Shown here: positions 24,931 through 37,905 of the stretch, in pieces | How the letters are laid out: each line of letters begins with the position of its first letter | How positions within the stretch are numbered: position 1 is the stretch's first letter | From: Xenopus tropicalis | Taxonomy: Eukaryota > Chordata > Amphibia > Anura > Pipidae | Direction: 5' to 3' | NCBI RefSeq assembly: GCF_000004195.4 | Contig: NC_030681.2 | Location: 24,816,482-24,880,481, forward strand | Length of the DNA: 64,000 bases | The notes under the pieces: model-generated | What the model saw: the letters and a program-made list of their open reading frames with translations, nothing else | What the model was told of the DNA's origin: nothing | Database searches by the model: none | Translations under genes and position numbers: made by a program

Positions 24931-25250
24931 AGGAGGAGGAAAGGCATTTTAGCATTTTACTGCCAATAGATTAGCCACAATAGTGCAAGCTAGAAACCTA
25001 TATTTAGAAAAGCTTTACCATGCACAGTTGGGAGGGGGAGAGAGCGATGATGGGAGGGGGAGCAGGATGAGTAGAGAGGAGCAAACTGAGCAGACTCGTG
25101 CTGTGCCCTGAAGGATTTTTTTGAGAGAAGAAGTCTGATACTGAAGAACATGTATACACAAAAGAAGACAATAAATCCTGTGTTTCTTTTGATAGAGGAC
25201 TCAGTACAGTGTTTCTGTGAGTGCTTATGACCCTTTAGAAATCAACACAT
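24927..25250 (+). repeat. T2-type MITE, 5' part
   Basis: Begins TTAAAGGAGGAGGAAAGGC and continues with 'ttttactgccaatagattag', which I recognise as a frog T2 subfamily. No right TIR seen. Its TTAA overlaps the end of the preceding MITE. Confidence 0.65.
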
Positions 25251-25983
25251 TACCTTTTTTTTTTTTTTTTAATTCTTTTATGAGTTGAATTTCTTGCCTG
25301 TTAAAGGTTATGCACATAGCTTATGTTATATCCCACTGGGTACTAATGCGCCAGTAATCCTGAATGGCATTGTGTGTGTCGTGAGGCAGTGTTAATATTG
25401 TATTAAGAGAGGAGCCATAATAGTCATATAATACATTGTTTCTTGCTTTTATATAAAATATGTCTGACTCTTTCCTGTTATGTACATCATGCTATCAATA
25501 AACAGCATAATAAAAAGCAAAACAATAGTTGAAAAGATCAAGGCTAAAAAGCACATGAAACAGCTTCTTAATAGACTGGTGGAAATAATAAAATCTGGAG
25601 GCATCTGGGGATTTGCGGAATGCTTGGCTGTAGGATTAAATGAGACAAACGGTAAAGAAACGGAACCACAATGACAGGGCCTGTACGATATCATTGTCAT
25701 ATGCTTTTCTATTTAACATCCATTCCTTGGATAACAAAGGGAAAGGAATCTGAATTTGTTGCATCTGGAATTGTTTAAAGCAGATAAATGTCAAAGGTAC
25801 TGGCCCTAAACCCAACTGGGAGCCCCAGCAGCTGCTTGATCTGCTTGTATCTATCATATAGGAGTCAGAGTCCATTTATTTAAATGCCATTGATAAAACA
25901 TTCCATATTTCTGTTCAATGCATTTAATCTCTGAATGAAGCTGTTTTTTAATCAAAACTGAATGTAACTGCAATCATGTAATC
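25251..25983. other. Unique non-coding DNA with T-run
   Basis: T-run at 25256-25271. Overlapping small frames at 25449-25875 show no domain. Confidence 0.4.
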
Positions 25984-26399
<416 letters not shown>

Positions 26400-26842
26400 A
26401 CATCTTTTCTCTTTTTGTCACCTGAGGTGCCTCTGTTTGTGCACAATACAATACAATAGGCTGGCATTACCACATGGAGGGTTCCTGTGCCAAGTGCACT
26501 CTGGGATAGTTCCATGTGGATTTTGCACCCTGTCCAGATGTGTAAAAATGAGACTCCAATGAAATGCCTTCCATGAAGCCCCTTCTCAAGAAAAGCATAC
26601 TATAACTATAACTTAGTGCTTGAAGTGCCCAAAAAGTCACTGGGGGTTGTTTAGTCTGGGGGGCATAGCTTGCAAAGCAACTCGGTTGCCTTCTACATTC
26701 TGATAACTCAAAAAAAAAAACATATGGCCATATATGCCCTATGGTGGGGTACAGTCCCCTGAATGGGTAACAAGTGTAGATCTGCCTTTGCTCCTTGTAA
26801 ATCAGTCATGGGAAAGATATGCCAATTCAGTAGGCACGGGAG
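26400..26842. other. Unique non-coding DNA
   Basis: Nothing recognised. Confidence 0.4.
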
Positions 26843-27296
26843 TGTGAGTATAGCGGGACTGCGAGTATAGCGGGACTGCGAGTATAACGGGAGTGTGAGT
26901 ATAACGGGAGTGTGAGTATAATGGGAGTGTGAGTATAGCGGGACTGTGAGTATAGCGGGACTGTGAGTATAACTGGAGTGTGAGTATAATGGGAGTGTGA
27001 GTATAGCGGGACTGTGAGTATAGCGGGACTGTGAGTATAACTGGAGTGTGAGTATAGCGGGACTGTGAGTATGGCGGGACTGTGAGTATAGCGGGACTGT
27101 GAGTATAACGGGATTGTGAGTATAACGGGAGTGTGAGTATAGCGGGACTGTGAGTATAGCGGGACTGTGAGTATACCGGGACTGTGAGTATACCCGGACT
27201 GTGAGTATACCGGGACTGTGAGTATAGCGGGACTGTGAGTATACCGGGACTGTGAGTATACCCGGACTGTGAGTATACCGGGACTGTGAGTATACC
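26843..27296. repeat. 17-bp minisatellite, about 27 copies
   Basis: Unit gtgagtatagcgggact with variants (aacggga, accggga, acccgga, aactgga). Variants cluster in runs, e.g. 'taccc' units near 27190 and 27252. The 214-codon minus-strand frame with a 17-residue period is a by-product of a unit without stops on that strand. Confidence 0.96.
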
Positions 27297-29502
27297 ATAC
27301 TATGAATGCACTCTATATAATAATTTCCACCCTGCTGGGTCTTAGCTGTCATCTTTTCCCCACACCTTACTTCTCAGCTGCCACTTTCTCTGCTTTTGTC
27401 TGTCTGTTGTTCAGTATATTGCCTACTGCCCCCTGCTGATTTGCTGAATACATTGCAGCTACAGCTTTCCCAATCCAGTAACTCCACGCTACATGACTAT
27501 GTGGCGCCCTCAGTATCCACACTAACTAACTAACTAACACACTAACTAACACACTAACTAGTGCTTTTCCTTTTTGTAGATTGTAGATTTAGCCTTTTAT
27601 TTTTTATTATCCCTGTAGTTTTTACTCAATATTTTAATACCTTTTGTTGGATATCATTAATGTTTTGAGTTTAGCCTGGGCTGAAGTACCAAATATACAA
27701 TATACAACACTGTAATGTTAAATGCTCTGGACTTTAACCCTTGGGGATTTTATCTCAGTCTCCTGGAGACCCTAATTCCCGTTATTTTCTGGAAATACCC
27801 AGTACTACAGTCTCAGTGATCCTAGGGCAACCCTGGCATGGCTTCTGCTCTTACAGTTTCTTTCCAGGCTTTGCCTCCTTAAGTGCATTCAACAATATAC
27901 AGTTTAGCCCAAGTGTAATGTTTATTTGCCTCCCTCTAAAGCTGGAAACAAATATTCACTCCATTGTTAGTGCACACACCTGGGAACTGGATGGATTGTT
28001 CATTATCTAGAATACTTCATATAATCTTCATATAATAGTCTTCATATAATAGTGGTAAATGGCACAAGGGAACAATGTGAGACACAAGTAATGTGTATGT
28101 ACTATACACGGAGAAGTTTATATCACAGGTGGGTGCTGCCTTGGTGATTTCAACTCAAGGACACGCTCTGTTTTGTTTCAGCCAAATCCCAGAATGTTCC
28201 AGATTTCAGCTGAAATGAATTGTGTCTCAGATGAGCTCATTCCACGAGAATCTTGACTTGAGCAACAGCAGAAAAACCTTCCTTTCCTCCTCCCATTAAT
28301 ACCTCGTATGTCTACTGGATACTTCATTAATGTCAATAATGTGAAACATCTGCCCATTGTCCCCTGGCCTTCGCTGTCTTGGCTTCTTCCTATTCTTACA
28401 AAATAAATAGGTTATCTCCGATTCTTTTGTAGCATCAATCACAAGGTGCATTCACAGAGCAGAAATGGCTGTCGTTATAAAATGATATTAAAACATTGGA
28501 AAACATGGAGATTACGCTCAAAATTGCACTTTGCTCACTGCCCCTGAGCCCTACGGTTTGTTATATATTTTCTATATTTATGAATCCCAAGTGACCCTCT
28601 CAACACATACATGTGAGAATCTTAATAGAGAAGGAGGGTGAGTGGGGGGGTCTGACCTTACAATAACATAGGAAACCCTATAAATATTTTAAAAAATAAT
28701 AGATAATATGTAACAAAACAAACTCAGTGTCACCGAGCCAGTCCCCACCCACTGTCCCATACAAAAATGCCCCCCAGGGCTTAACAATATGGACACTTTG
28801 TGATACCACTGAACAGCCTTACAAGTTCCTTGTACATTAGAATTAGAGCCTGTTATGAGCCATAATCTACAGGGCGTCTAGAGAGTCATATTTACACCTT
28901 CCTTACAAGAAATGAACTGCACTTTCTAGGAACCTGAGGCACCACAATGTGTGTAAAGTTATAGTATATAATAACCCCCCCCCCTTTGTGCTTTAAGACA
29001 TCATTTTTTGTGTAAAAGAATAAAAAAATTCTATGTTGTGAAACCTTTCAGCTGCCACCTTGTAGCCATTACTGCTTGCGAGGTGCAATATTCATCTTCA
29101 AACGAGGGTTATATGTTGGTCAATAGCTTAAAAGCCAAGCAGAAAGCAGGTGTGAATCCAAGTGATAATAGCGGGAAGTAAGTCGTACAAGCGTCTTGTT
29201 TGGGATAAGTGAGGCTTTGGGAGGAGAATATCATGTCTAGAGAAGTTAAATGAAAATAATTCAATAAATGTCATCTCTTTAGATGGGTTAAAGAGTTATC
29301 TTGGCCTTTATTAGCTTTTCTAACGCACTCATGCAGAATTCCCACTGCTCCATGCACAAAAAGAGAGAATCCAAGCATGCAGAGGCTATTATTGGGACAA
29401 ATTATGACAAAAAATCCTTGTGGCTTTTCTTGCTGAGTAAAAGGAGGCCAGTTTTGTGCTTGGGAGATGGCTATATACACAATTATTGCTTATCCAGAAA
29501 GC
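27297..29502. other. Unique non-coding DNA with short simple repeats
   Basis: (CTAA)n at 27516-27560; three 'cttcatataat' copies at 28014-28055; C-run near 28975-28984. 28130-28500 is repeat-free. No exon supported. Confidence 0.4.
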
Positions 29503-29510
29503 TTTGAAAT

Positions 29511-29807
29511 TAGGGATGCACCAAACCCAGTTTTTCGGATTTAGCCGAACCCCTGAATCCATCGTAGGGGAATCGGCTGAATACTGAACCAAATCTGAAT
29601 CCGAATTAGCATACGCCATATCAGATTTGTAAGGGTTAAATGAAAAATTTTCCACTTCCATGTTCACGCGGCGACATTTAACCCTTCCAGATGCTAATTA
29701 GAATTTGGTTTGGCCAGGACCGTGGATTCGCCCGAATCCGAACCCTTCCGAAAAAGGCCGAATCCTGGTCAAATACCAAACCGAATCCTGGATTTGATGT
29801 ATCCCTA
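29511..29807. mobile_element. hAT MITE (TAGGGATGCACC ends) with perfect TSD
   Basis: Ends 'tagggatgcaccaaaccc' and 'gatttgatgtatcccta'. Perfect 8-bp duplication TTTGAAAT at 29503-29510 and 29808-29815. 297 bp; interior rich in 'ccgaatcc/ggattcg' motifs. Confidence 0.93.
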
Positions 29808-29848
29808 TTTGAAATACAGGAATTCCATATTCCATCCCACTCTTCTAT

Positions 29849-30330
29849 TTAAAGGGGTGTTTCCCTTCTGCAAAGCCTTATCAAAGTGATAGGCCTTTGC
29901 AAAAGAAGCATTTTTCCAAATACATCAATGTATCAAAAATGAATCCTTTCACTATCCATTACATCAGTGATCCCCAACCAGTGGCTCACGAGTAACATGT
30001 TGCTCCCCAACCCCTTGGATGTTGCCACCAGTGGCCTCACAGCAGGGGCTTATTTTTAGATTGCTGGCTTGGAGGCAAGTTTTGGTTGCATAACAAAGAT
30101 ATGAACTGACAAACAGAGCCTTCTATAGGCTGCCAGTCCACATAGGGGCTACCAAATAGCCAATCATAGCCCTTATTTGGCATCCCAGGTACATTTTTCA
30201 TGTTTGTGTTGCTCCACAACTCTCTTTACATTTGAATGTGACTCATAGGTAAAAATGGTTGGGGATCTTTGCATTGCATGGATATAGCATTTACATGGTG
30301 GAGGAGAGGGTCAGAAACCCCCTTCTTTAA
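29849..30330. repeat. T2-type MITE split by a hAT MITE
   Basis: TTAAAGGGGTGTTTCCCTTC at 29849 and, inverted, 'gaaacccccttctttaa' ending at 30330. Removing the hAT insertion leaves about 167 bp. The two ends match imperfectly, so the pairing is probable, not certain. Confidence 0.5.
29965..30271 (+). mobile_element. hAT MITE, CCCCAACC family, copy 2
   Basis: 'cagtgatccccaaccagtgg' to 'aaaaatggttggggatctttg'. Flanks cattacat (29957-29964) and cattgcat (30272-30279), 7/8 matching. Confidence 0.93.
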
Positions 30331-31793
30331 GGGGAGAAGCCAAAAGGATCGATCACATAAGAGCAGAGGGGCCTTTTTTAAACTATTTCTTTGTAATAAT
30401 AAAACTTTACCTTGGACCTGATACCTGCCCCAGGTCCCAAGCTTAGATCTCTGTAGACCTGTACAAGGAATGCTCATGGTAGGAAAGCAAAGGGGAGGCG
30501 AAAGTAAAAAGAAACTAGAGCAAAAAAACCCTGTGCAGCACTTTTGGATACAATATCTAAATCATTATCACACAAAGTGCAATATGCTGAAGGTTATATG
30601 AAGGGCATATTTATGGTAATCGCCTCCCCATTCATCCATATGTGAATCACCTGAACTTGCATTCGTACTCACAAGTCAGGCAATGATCACTCGAAAATGC
30701 ATAAGCCAGCCTGTGCCTTCACCCTAATGGTACCAGAGGGTTTTGTTAGATCCTTTCATATTATACTTGTCAGGGCAAACCAGTAGGACAGCTGCTAATT
30801 ATAGGAATGCACTAATATGCAGACAAATAAGGCTTCCTGCACAGAATCATCTGTTCCCATACATTTAACTGAACATATGAAGGAGGATAAGGTCAGCATG
30901 AACCCTGCTTATAAAAGGGGTATAGGGGAAACATTTGTTGCCTAGTGTTCTATTTTTTTAGAATTGGAGGGATTGCCACCGTGGTCCTAAAACTTCATTT
31001 TATAGTTTGGCATCTTTCATTCTGGTTACCATCCACCTTATAACAAAAGACATCTTCTTTTAACTTCTGTTTACTTTATAACAAAGAATCATTCTGTTTG
31101 GTCAAAATAGTTTATATGGATTCAAAAATGTATTTTCCTTTAAAGCAAAAGACATAAAAGGATTAGAAAATAGTCCATTACTCTTAGTATATTTACTGTT
31201 ATTATATTTGCACCTCTTGCTCATTTCTACATATTTGTTATTTGTAACTTTCCTCTGCTTTTATATGTTGACAAATCAATAAAAATATTGAAAAAAGGTT
31301 GTGGGTTATGTTTCTTCTACATATTATTTTGTCAATTAAAAAGTGGAGCCGGGCAACAAAACAGTGTATTTACTATTGTGTTAATCATGGCATCAAATAT
31401 GAGTACAACTTACAATTTGCAATGTATTTAGGCTTGGAACAAAAGAAATTGTCTCCAGCATCTTAAAGGAAAACGTCAACCAGCTACAGGATTTCATTCT
31501 GAAGGGGGCACGTTACATACAGAATTACAGCAAACAGTAGTAAGTGTTATATGTGGATGCCTTTAGATTATGCTATATTTTTAATCAGGCTTTCCTTGTC
31601 CTTTAACGGCACGCAGAATCAGGAGTTAGATTGGGGGGATATGTAGTGACTATATTATATGTATAGAGATATATTATATCAATAGTATTAATGAGGCATG
31701 GTGGCATGAGCTATGAATTAGGATGGGTATATATATATATTAAAGAGGAACAGGGAGACTAAAAAAGGCAGAGGAGTTTGTCTTTATATAAAG
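30331..31793. other. Unique or unrecognised DNA
   Basis: 'tctttgtaataataaaactttacc' near 30386 resembles a piece of the 113-bp MITE unit. 'gacaaatcaataaaaatattgaaaa' near 31269 looks like a LINE 3' tail. (TA)n at 31726-31740. No exon seen. Confidence 0.4.
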
Positions 31794-32101
31794 CAGGGTT
31801 CCCCAACCTTTCTTACTCGTGAACCCCAGTCAAATGTAAAAAGACTTGGGGAGCAACACAAGCACCATAAAAGTTCATGGAGGAGCCAAATAAGGGCTAA
31901 GATTGGCTATTAGGCAGCCTCTATGCACACTATCAGCTTACAGGGGGCTTTATTTGGTAGGAAATCTTGTTTTTATTCAACCACAACTTGCCCCCAAGTC
32001 AGGAATTCAAAAATAACTCCCTGGTTTGGGGGCACTGAGAGCAACATCCAAGGGGTTGGGGAGCAACATGTTGTCCCCGAGCCACTGGTTGGGGATCACT
32101 G
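31794..32101 (-). mobile_element. hAT MITE, CCCCAACC family, copy 3 (reverse)
   Basis: 'cagggttccccaacctttc' to 'gccactggttggggatcactg'. Flanks atataaag and atgtaaac agree 6/8. Very close to the copy at 43.70 kb, including 'aaagttcatggaggagccaa'. Confidence 0.92.
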
Positions 32102-32459
32102 ATGTAAACCATAGTTACAGCCATGCACAACAGAAATTAGTGTATGGCTGAAGGCCCTATGGGTAGTGATTTCAGCTAAGGTTGCTAGGAAACTAGGAAG
32201 ATTTTTATTGGTGCTACAAACCACCCAGTATAAGTGAGAAGAATGAAACCCGTCTACTTTTAGAAATGGAGGAGGCTTCACAACAAGGTCAAGTTGTTAT
32301 CATGGGAGACTTCAATTATCCAGACACTGACTGGAGTGATGGGGTGGCCAAGTCAGAAAGAGCTAATAGTTGTGTGAATATGCTGAATAACACCTTTTTA
32401 TTTCAGACACTTTAGGAACCTACTAGGTAAGCTATCATTTGGATCTGTAATAACTAATA

Positions 32460-33008
32460 CAGGTATGGGATCCCTTATCTGGAAACCCGTTATCCAGAAA
32501 GCTCCGAATTACGGAAAGCCCGTCTCCTATAGACTCCATTTTATTCAAAAAATTCAGAATTCTAAAATGATTCCCTTTTCTCTGTAATAATAAAACAGTA
32601 CCTGTACTTGATCCCAACTAAGATATAATTACCCCTTATTGGGGGCAGAACAGCCCTATTGGGTTTATTTAATGGTTAAATGATTCCCTTTTCTCTGTAA
32701 TAATAAAACAGTACCTGTACTTGATCCCAACTAAGATATAATTACCCCTTATTGGGGGCAGAACAGCCCTATTGGGTTTATTTAATGGTTAAATGATTCC
32801 CTTTTCTCTGTAATAATAAAACAGTACCTGTACTTGATCCCAACTAAGATATAATTACCCCTTATTGGGGGCAGAACAGCCCTATTGGGTTTAATTAATG
32901 TTTTATTGATTTTTTAGTAGACAAGGCATGGGGATCCAAATTACCAAAAGACCCCTTATCCAAAATACCCTTGGTCCCGAGCATTCTGGATAACGGGTCC
33001 TATACCTG
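32460..33008 (-). repeat. CAGGTATGGGACC MITE with three 113-bp units, inserted in the LINE
   Basis: 'caggtatgggatcccttatc' to 'ggataacgggtcctatacctg', reverse relative to the copy at 12.87 kb. Units begin at 32570, 32683 and 32796. Flanks TAATA at 32455-32459 and 33009-33013 agree with a 5-bp target duplication; the LINE frame reads through the reconstructed empty site (GSVITNTKF). Confidence 0.93.
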
Positions 33009-34102
33009 TAATACCAAATTCATCTCCAGCACTAATGTAGGTGAGCATTTAGGGAACAGACATCATAACATTGTCTAACTAAGGCACTACATGTGTCAGT
33101 ATAAGGGCATCTCTGTAACATAATAACTGAGAAAGGCTTTTCAAATGGTTAGACACAGGAGGAAAATGGAATTTCTTTAAACACTGCTTTAAATGACATG
33201 TCTAATTAAAGATAGCATAAGATATCATCATTCTAAGACACTTTCCAATATGGATTTATTAAAAAATGTAGTGCTTTAAAAGTTATTTGTAAATATGATT
33301 GCTATTGAGAGCAGCACTTGCTGAACTCCTGGTTATGATTTTTTAAACAATGTTGCAAAGGTCAGTCTCCTCCAGCGAGTCAGGTCTGTCAGTCTGCTGC
33401 CTTGTGTTACAGTGGTTCAAGTCAGAGCTATCAGTGCAAAAAGTAATAAAGGACATAAAATGCTATTTTTAATATCGATTATATATACAAATATTTTAAA
33501 AGCTAGTACAAATGGATAAGGGATCTATATTGCTACGTTGCCCTTTAAGGTATATATATATATATATAAGAAAGAAAAGATGTTAAAACCCAAATTATTA
33601 TATTTTGATAAAAGGCTAACATTGAGGCTGGTAAGAAACTAGAGAATTTTAGGAATTTCAGCTTGCTGGTACAGCTAAAGTACAAAAGGGAATGAAAAGG
33701 GCATTCTAGCGAGGAGTAAAATAAATGCCAAATTAATTTTTAACTATGTAAATAGAAATAAATATTAGCAAGAAGGAGTAAGTCCCTTAGTATCAAAGGC
33801 AGCTAAACTGATTGATGAGAGCAGGGAAAAAGCAGATATTTGTGACAGTAATTTTTTTGTGTTTACACAATTGAGGGACCAACTATTGAATATTTCCTTT
33901 TAAACGGGCCCAGTTATAATGATGTAACTATTGTTGACAGGTACAAAAGCGACTAGAACATGTAAAAGTAAATTAAGGTCCAAGATGGGATCGTATTTAT
34001 ACCAGGCTACTAACACAGTTTAGCTCTGAGAGTGCCAAACCACTTTTCCAAATTTTTCAGTATTCCTTAGAAGCAGGACCGCACTGCAAATTACAATACT
34101 AT

Positions 34103-34495
34103 GGGGCTGATTTACTAATCCACGAATCCGAATCCCGAATGGGAAAAAAACGGAATGGAAACGAACATTTTGCGACTTTTTCGTATTTTTTGCGATTTTT
34201 TCATCACTGTCGCGACTTTTCCGTAGCCGTTACGACTTGCGCGAATTGTCGCAACTTTTGCACAGCCATTATGACTTTCGTGAATTGTCGCGACTTTTGC
34301 ATAGCCATTATGACTTTCGAGAATTGTCGTGACTTTTGCATAGCCATTACGACTTTCGCGACTTGTCATGACTTTTTCGTATTGAGCGCTCGAAAAATTT
34401 GCGCCAATTCGCGAAAAAGTCGCGAAATACCGATCATTGCCAAAAAAACGCATTTGAACGCTTTTCGGACGTTCATGGATTAGTAAATGTGCCCC
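34103..34495 (+). repeat. MITE with 39-bp internal tandem repeats, inserted in the LINE
   Basis: Ends 'ggggctgatttactaatcca' and 'tggattagtaaatgtgcccc', flanked by TAT (34100-34102, 34496-34498). Interior units start at 34230, 34269, 34308 and 34347, exactly 39 bp apart. As 39 is a multiple of 3 and the units lack stops, both strands carry open frames (114 codons plus, 132 minus) of 13-residue repeats. A reverse copy lies at 49781-50138. The 3-bp duplication would suit a PIF/Harbinger-type mobiliser, which is inference. Confidence 0.9.
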
Positions 34496-34890
34496 TATGA
34501 GTTCCTGCACCATGGTTTTATTTGTAATAGGTCTCGTCAGACTAACTGAATTAAGGAGTGATCAAAAACCTACACTCTGGGATGGCAGTGGATGTGATCT
34601 ACCTGGATTTTGCTAAAGTGTTTTATACAATACCACACAGATGGTTACTGATGAAATTAGGTAATACTGGTCTGGAACAAAATATTTGTACTTGGATAGA
34701 GAACTGGCAGAAGGATACTTTATGAGTAGTGGTAGATAGGTAAGTGTGGTGGTAAATGGAACACTTTGGAATTGGCCCAATTTTACTAGTCCCAAGGTGT
34801 TGGGAACCTCCTTAGTTTCAAAGGATTTGGGGATTTTTGTGGATACCAAATTGTGTAACTCTAGTCAGTGTCACTCAGTGGCTACAAAAG

Positions 34891-36355
34891 TGAGTTTCAC
34901 ACTCACTTCTGCCTAGAAAATGGCATAAACCATTATTTTGGCTTTTTCTGGGTCTTTTGTAAGGCTTATAAGGTTTATAGTATGGAATATCACACAATAT
35001 ACCAACTGAGTAAATTTTTCCTCATTTTTTTCCCAATTTCTTTGAGCTTAGTGCATAAACTTCAATGTAATTTCTTTTACGTAGAAACAAATGGATTTAC
35101 AGCAGGTCTTAAATTGCATGTTTTCATCTACAAAAATGGTGTAATTATGTTAAAAATGATATTTCAATGTTTAACTGATTTTACCCACAGTTGAAGTTTT
35201 GCAAAAAGACTTTACTGTAATAAATGTAAGTGCCCTGGAGAAAGTGCCCTTTACCTCAGCGCAAAACAACAATTACAATGTTATTGCCTGCGTTTATTTT
35301 TCTATTTGCGACAACTAAAGCGAATACACTTTGGACAAAAACAATGTACTCATAAAAGTCTTAGCTCCCCACAATCCCATGGCATTACGGTGATATTTAT
35401 ATTCCGGCATCTGCCTTGCGTTCTGACGATACAATTTGAAATTACATTTTTCCCTTACACACATATTGCCGGAGGGATTTTTTGCTTCTGGAAGAGCGAA
35501 AAGACAAAGCAAGCAACGGTCCAGGAATTTAAGTGGCTGAGAGCGCAGATGGTGATGGCAACTTTAGTTTAACCCTGAGTCCTGCAAAAATCCTAAGAAT
35601 TCGGATTCTATCTGAACAGTCAATTACTTCACAAACCTTAGACGACCTAGAAAATCTTAGAAAATGATCTGCAAATAAAACGTATTTGGCACAAGTGACC
35701 ACAAGTAGGTAGAGTATCTTTTCTCCAAGCCTGCCACTGACATACAACTTCAGTAGACCATTGAATGGAGGTAGGATATTGACTTTAATAGGATATTGAT
35801 AGCCCTTTCTCATTAAAAAAAAAACATAGAAAACACAGACACCTTTGAACTCACTCATTATGCAGCCCCCCCCCCCAAAAAAAAAATAGCACAAAATCAT
35901 GAGTTGATTTGAACCAGTGGAATCTGGAATGAGTAAGGAGAGGAGTATGGTGGTATAATTATGAGGTTACAAATAATGGCTCAAAGATTTTTTTTGTGGT
36001 GGGGGGGTTTGAGAAATTTCCTGAATAAGTTGCTCTGAGGCAGATGTCACTTCCCAAGAGGCATATTATCCACTTTGGTCAGGTTGACTGAGTAAAGTAA
36101 GCAAAGATCCATGATGATGAATGGCTAAGGAAATCTGTAGAAAATATGTCAGATCGACTGGAGAGGGGGAAGCACAACAGTCTCAGTTTAACTCTTTCAC
36201 ATTCAGAAGATGAAATAAACCACATTTATATTTTAATACAAGTGTACATGTTGCATCTTATTTCATTTGTGGGGTTTGTGACTACTGTAATACTGAAGGT
36301 TTGTCTGAATAGATGTGCAAGCCGCACACTAGTAACAATGGGCAATGGATAAATA
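34891..36355. other. Unique non-coding DNA with simple tracts
   Basis: C-run and A-run at 35866-35886, G-run at 36000-36008. Repeat-free parts at 35200-35660. Nothing coding recognised. Confidence 0.4.
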
Positions 36356-37905
36356 AATAATCAGTCTGATAAGGTGCCCAAACCTGCTCACATACAGGCC
36401 TATAGCCTTGCAATCAGATCTTGCCTGATTTGGCCTGAAACATGAATGGCCAGATTTTTTTCATCTGACTGCTTGGCATGTTCCAACCATTGGTTCCCCT
36501 CCTGATTTTTTTTGGTTAAGGTAGGTGCCATTATTTCCATCCACAGTCTTAAGTCTTTAACAGAAACATAAGGGGTCATTTAAGACAACCCAAGGCAGAC
36601 GGCAGTAAGGAGCACAAGAGTGCACCCCTTAGTACTCATGTCTGGCTGTGCTCTGCACCTCAGGACATATAAAAAAAAATTACAGCAATGTGCATAGTGC
36701 AGTGTTGGTGGGCACAGGCTAGCCTTGTCCTTATTATCTGCCATCGGGTAGGCAGTAAATACCAGGGCCAGAACTGGGGTAGGGAGGCACAGGTCTAGGG
36801 CACAATCAATCTGAGGCACTAGGCACTATTCTTTCAACCACCCCTAGTCTAGGCACTTGCCCCCTCACTGGCCGCTCATCTTTTCCCTTCTGCCCCAGTA
36901 GTCAATGTGCCTGGGACATCGCGACTATGCACACGTGAAGAGGGGTGGGGCTGAAGTGGATGCCCAGGTTGCCTAGGGTATCTGGTTGGCTTGGCTCGCC
37001 TCTGGTAGCTGTTGCAACTCAAAGATAATGGAAAGCAGGGTGCAAAAAAGTGGCAGATTGTTTTTGTACTTTGCACCCTGCCTTCCACTAGGTAAGTGGG
37101 TCCTATATTCACTGCCATTAGCAGTGGGTTTCCCTTTCAAATAAATGGGAATGGGTATATTGGCAGAAAATGTTCCAAAGAACAGGACCGAGACAGCCGC
37201 ATGTTGTGTACAATGAGCCATAATATTCTTTCCACTCAGTAAGCTAGGCCCCCAAACCTTACTCACTGTATAAGGAAAGTGAATGGAAGATAAAAACTGA
37301 ATTCCCCATTTATTTTGTTATATTTCTGTGTATGAAACATAACTTCCTGCCTGTCTGGAATAATATACAAGAAGCATTGCAGACAGACTGGAGAGAAGCA
37401 AAGGAAATTAACATACCCTATTATTTTCCCTCTAACAATAGAAATGTCCCTGTTCACTGAAAGACAAAGCAAAATGAATCCTAAAGATTTATCAGTGGAT
37501 ATGAAAACCCCAGACTAAAAGCACCAATTTTAAAGATGGCAATTGTAGAAAGAGGTCTGGCTCAGCACCAAATGCACAGATGAGCTCATTCAGTCAATTC
37601 CAGCCGTATAAACCCCTCTACATTTGCAGAGAAAAGCTATTTTATTTTGGGTCTCTGCGTAAGATCACAGACCACTCGACTAGAAGGAATAAACTGTACT
37701 CGCTTCCTGTCTAGCTTCTTACTTATTGCTGATCTTCGTTCCTAGTTTTTGAACCAGAAACACCGAGCAACAATGTAGAGGATATTTCCAAAAGCAATAC
37801 TCTATGAGGAATGGCAATGCCTATTTAGGAGCATTGCAAATAACAGATTTCTGGATAAAAGATAACATCCCTGTATTACAGGTTGCAGCTGGCACCAAAG
37901 ACATA
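36356..37905. other. Unrecognised DNA with MITE-like fragments
   Basis: 36370-36560 has 'aaggtgcccaaacc' and 'gcctgatttggcctgaa' motifs of the 'gtggccatac' MITEs. 'aaggggtcatttaagacaac' at 36570 resembles the end of the element at 43.5-44.2 kb. No gene seen. Confidence 0.35.

Larger units (their letters stand above)
32205..34890 (+). pseudogene. CR1/L2-like LINE ORF2 relic, split by two MITEs
   Basis: Broken plus-strand reading frames recall a non-LTR retrotransposon ORF2, which encodes an endonuclease and reverse transcriptase that copy the element's RNA into the genome. Endonuclease part: 'YKPPSISEKNETRLLLEME' (about 32213-32270), then VVIMGDFNYPDTDW (about 32293-32334), the characteristic GDFN block; after the MITE at 32460-33008 it resumes with STNVGEHLGNRHHNIV (about 33025-33077). 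A poorly preserved linker runs to 34.1 kb. After a second MITE (34103-34495) come 'EFLHHGFICNRSRQTN', then VIYLDFAKVFYTIPH (about 34590-34635), corresponding to reverse transcriptase motif A with its second Asp replaced by Tyr, and 'KDLGIFVDTKL' near 34820. Many stops and frameshifts; not functional. Assignment to the CR1/L2 group rests on recalled motif order, not on a search. Confidence 0.75.

Noticed and set aside
26708..27352. A 214-residue minus-strand protein
   Set aside because: Translation of the stop-free strand of the 17-bp minisatellite.
34115..34513. Plus- and minus-strand proteins of 114 and 132 residues at 34.1 kb (and 148-163 residues at 49.7-50.2 kb)
   Set aside because: They are by-products of 39-bp repeats inside a MITE with intact inverted ends and a 3-bp target duplication.
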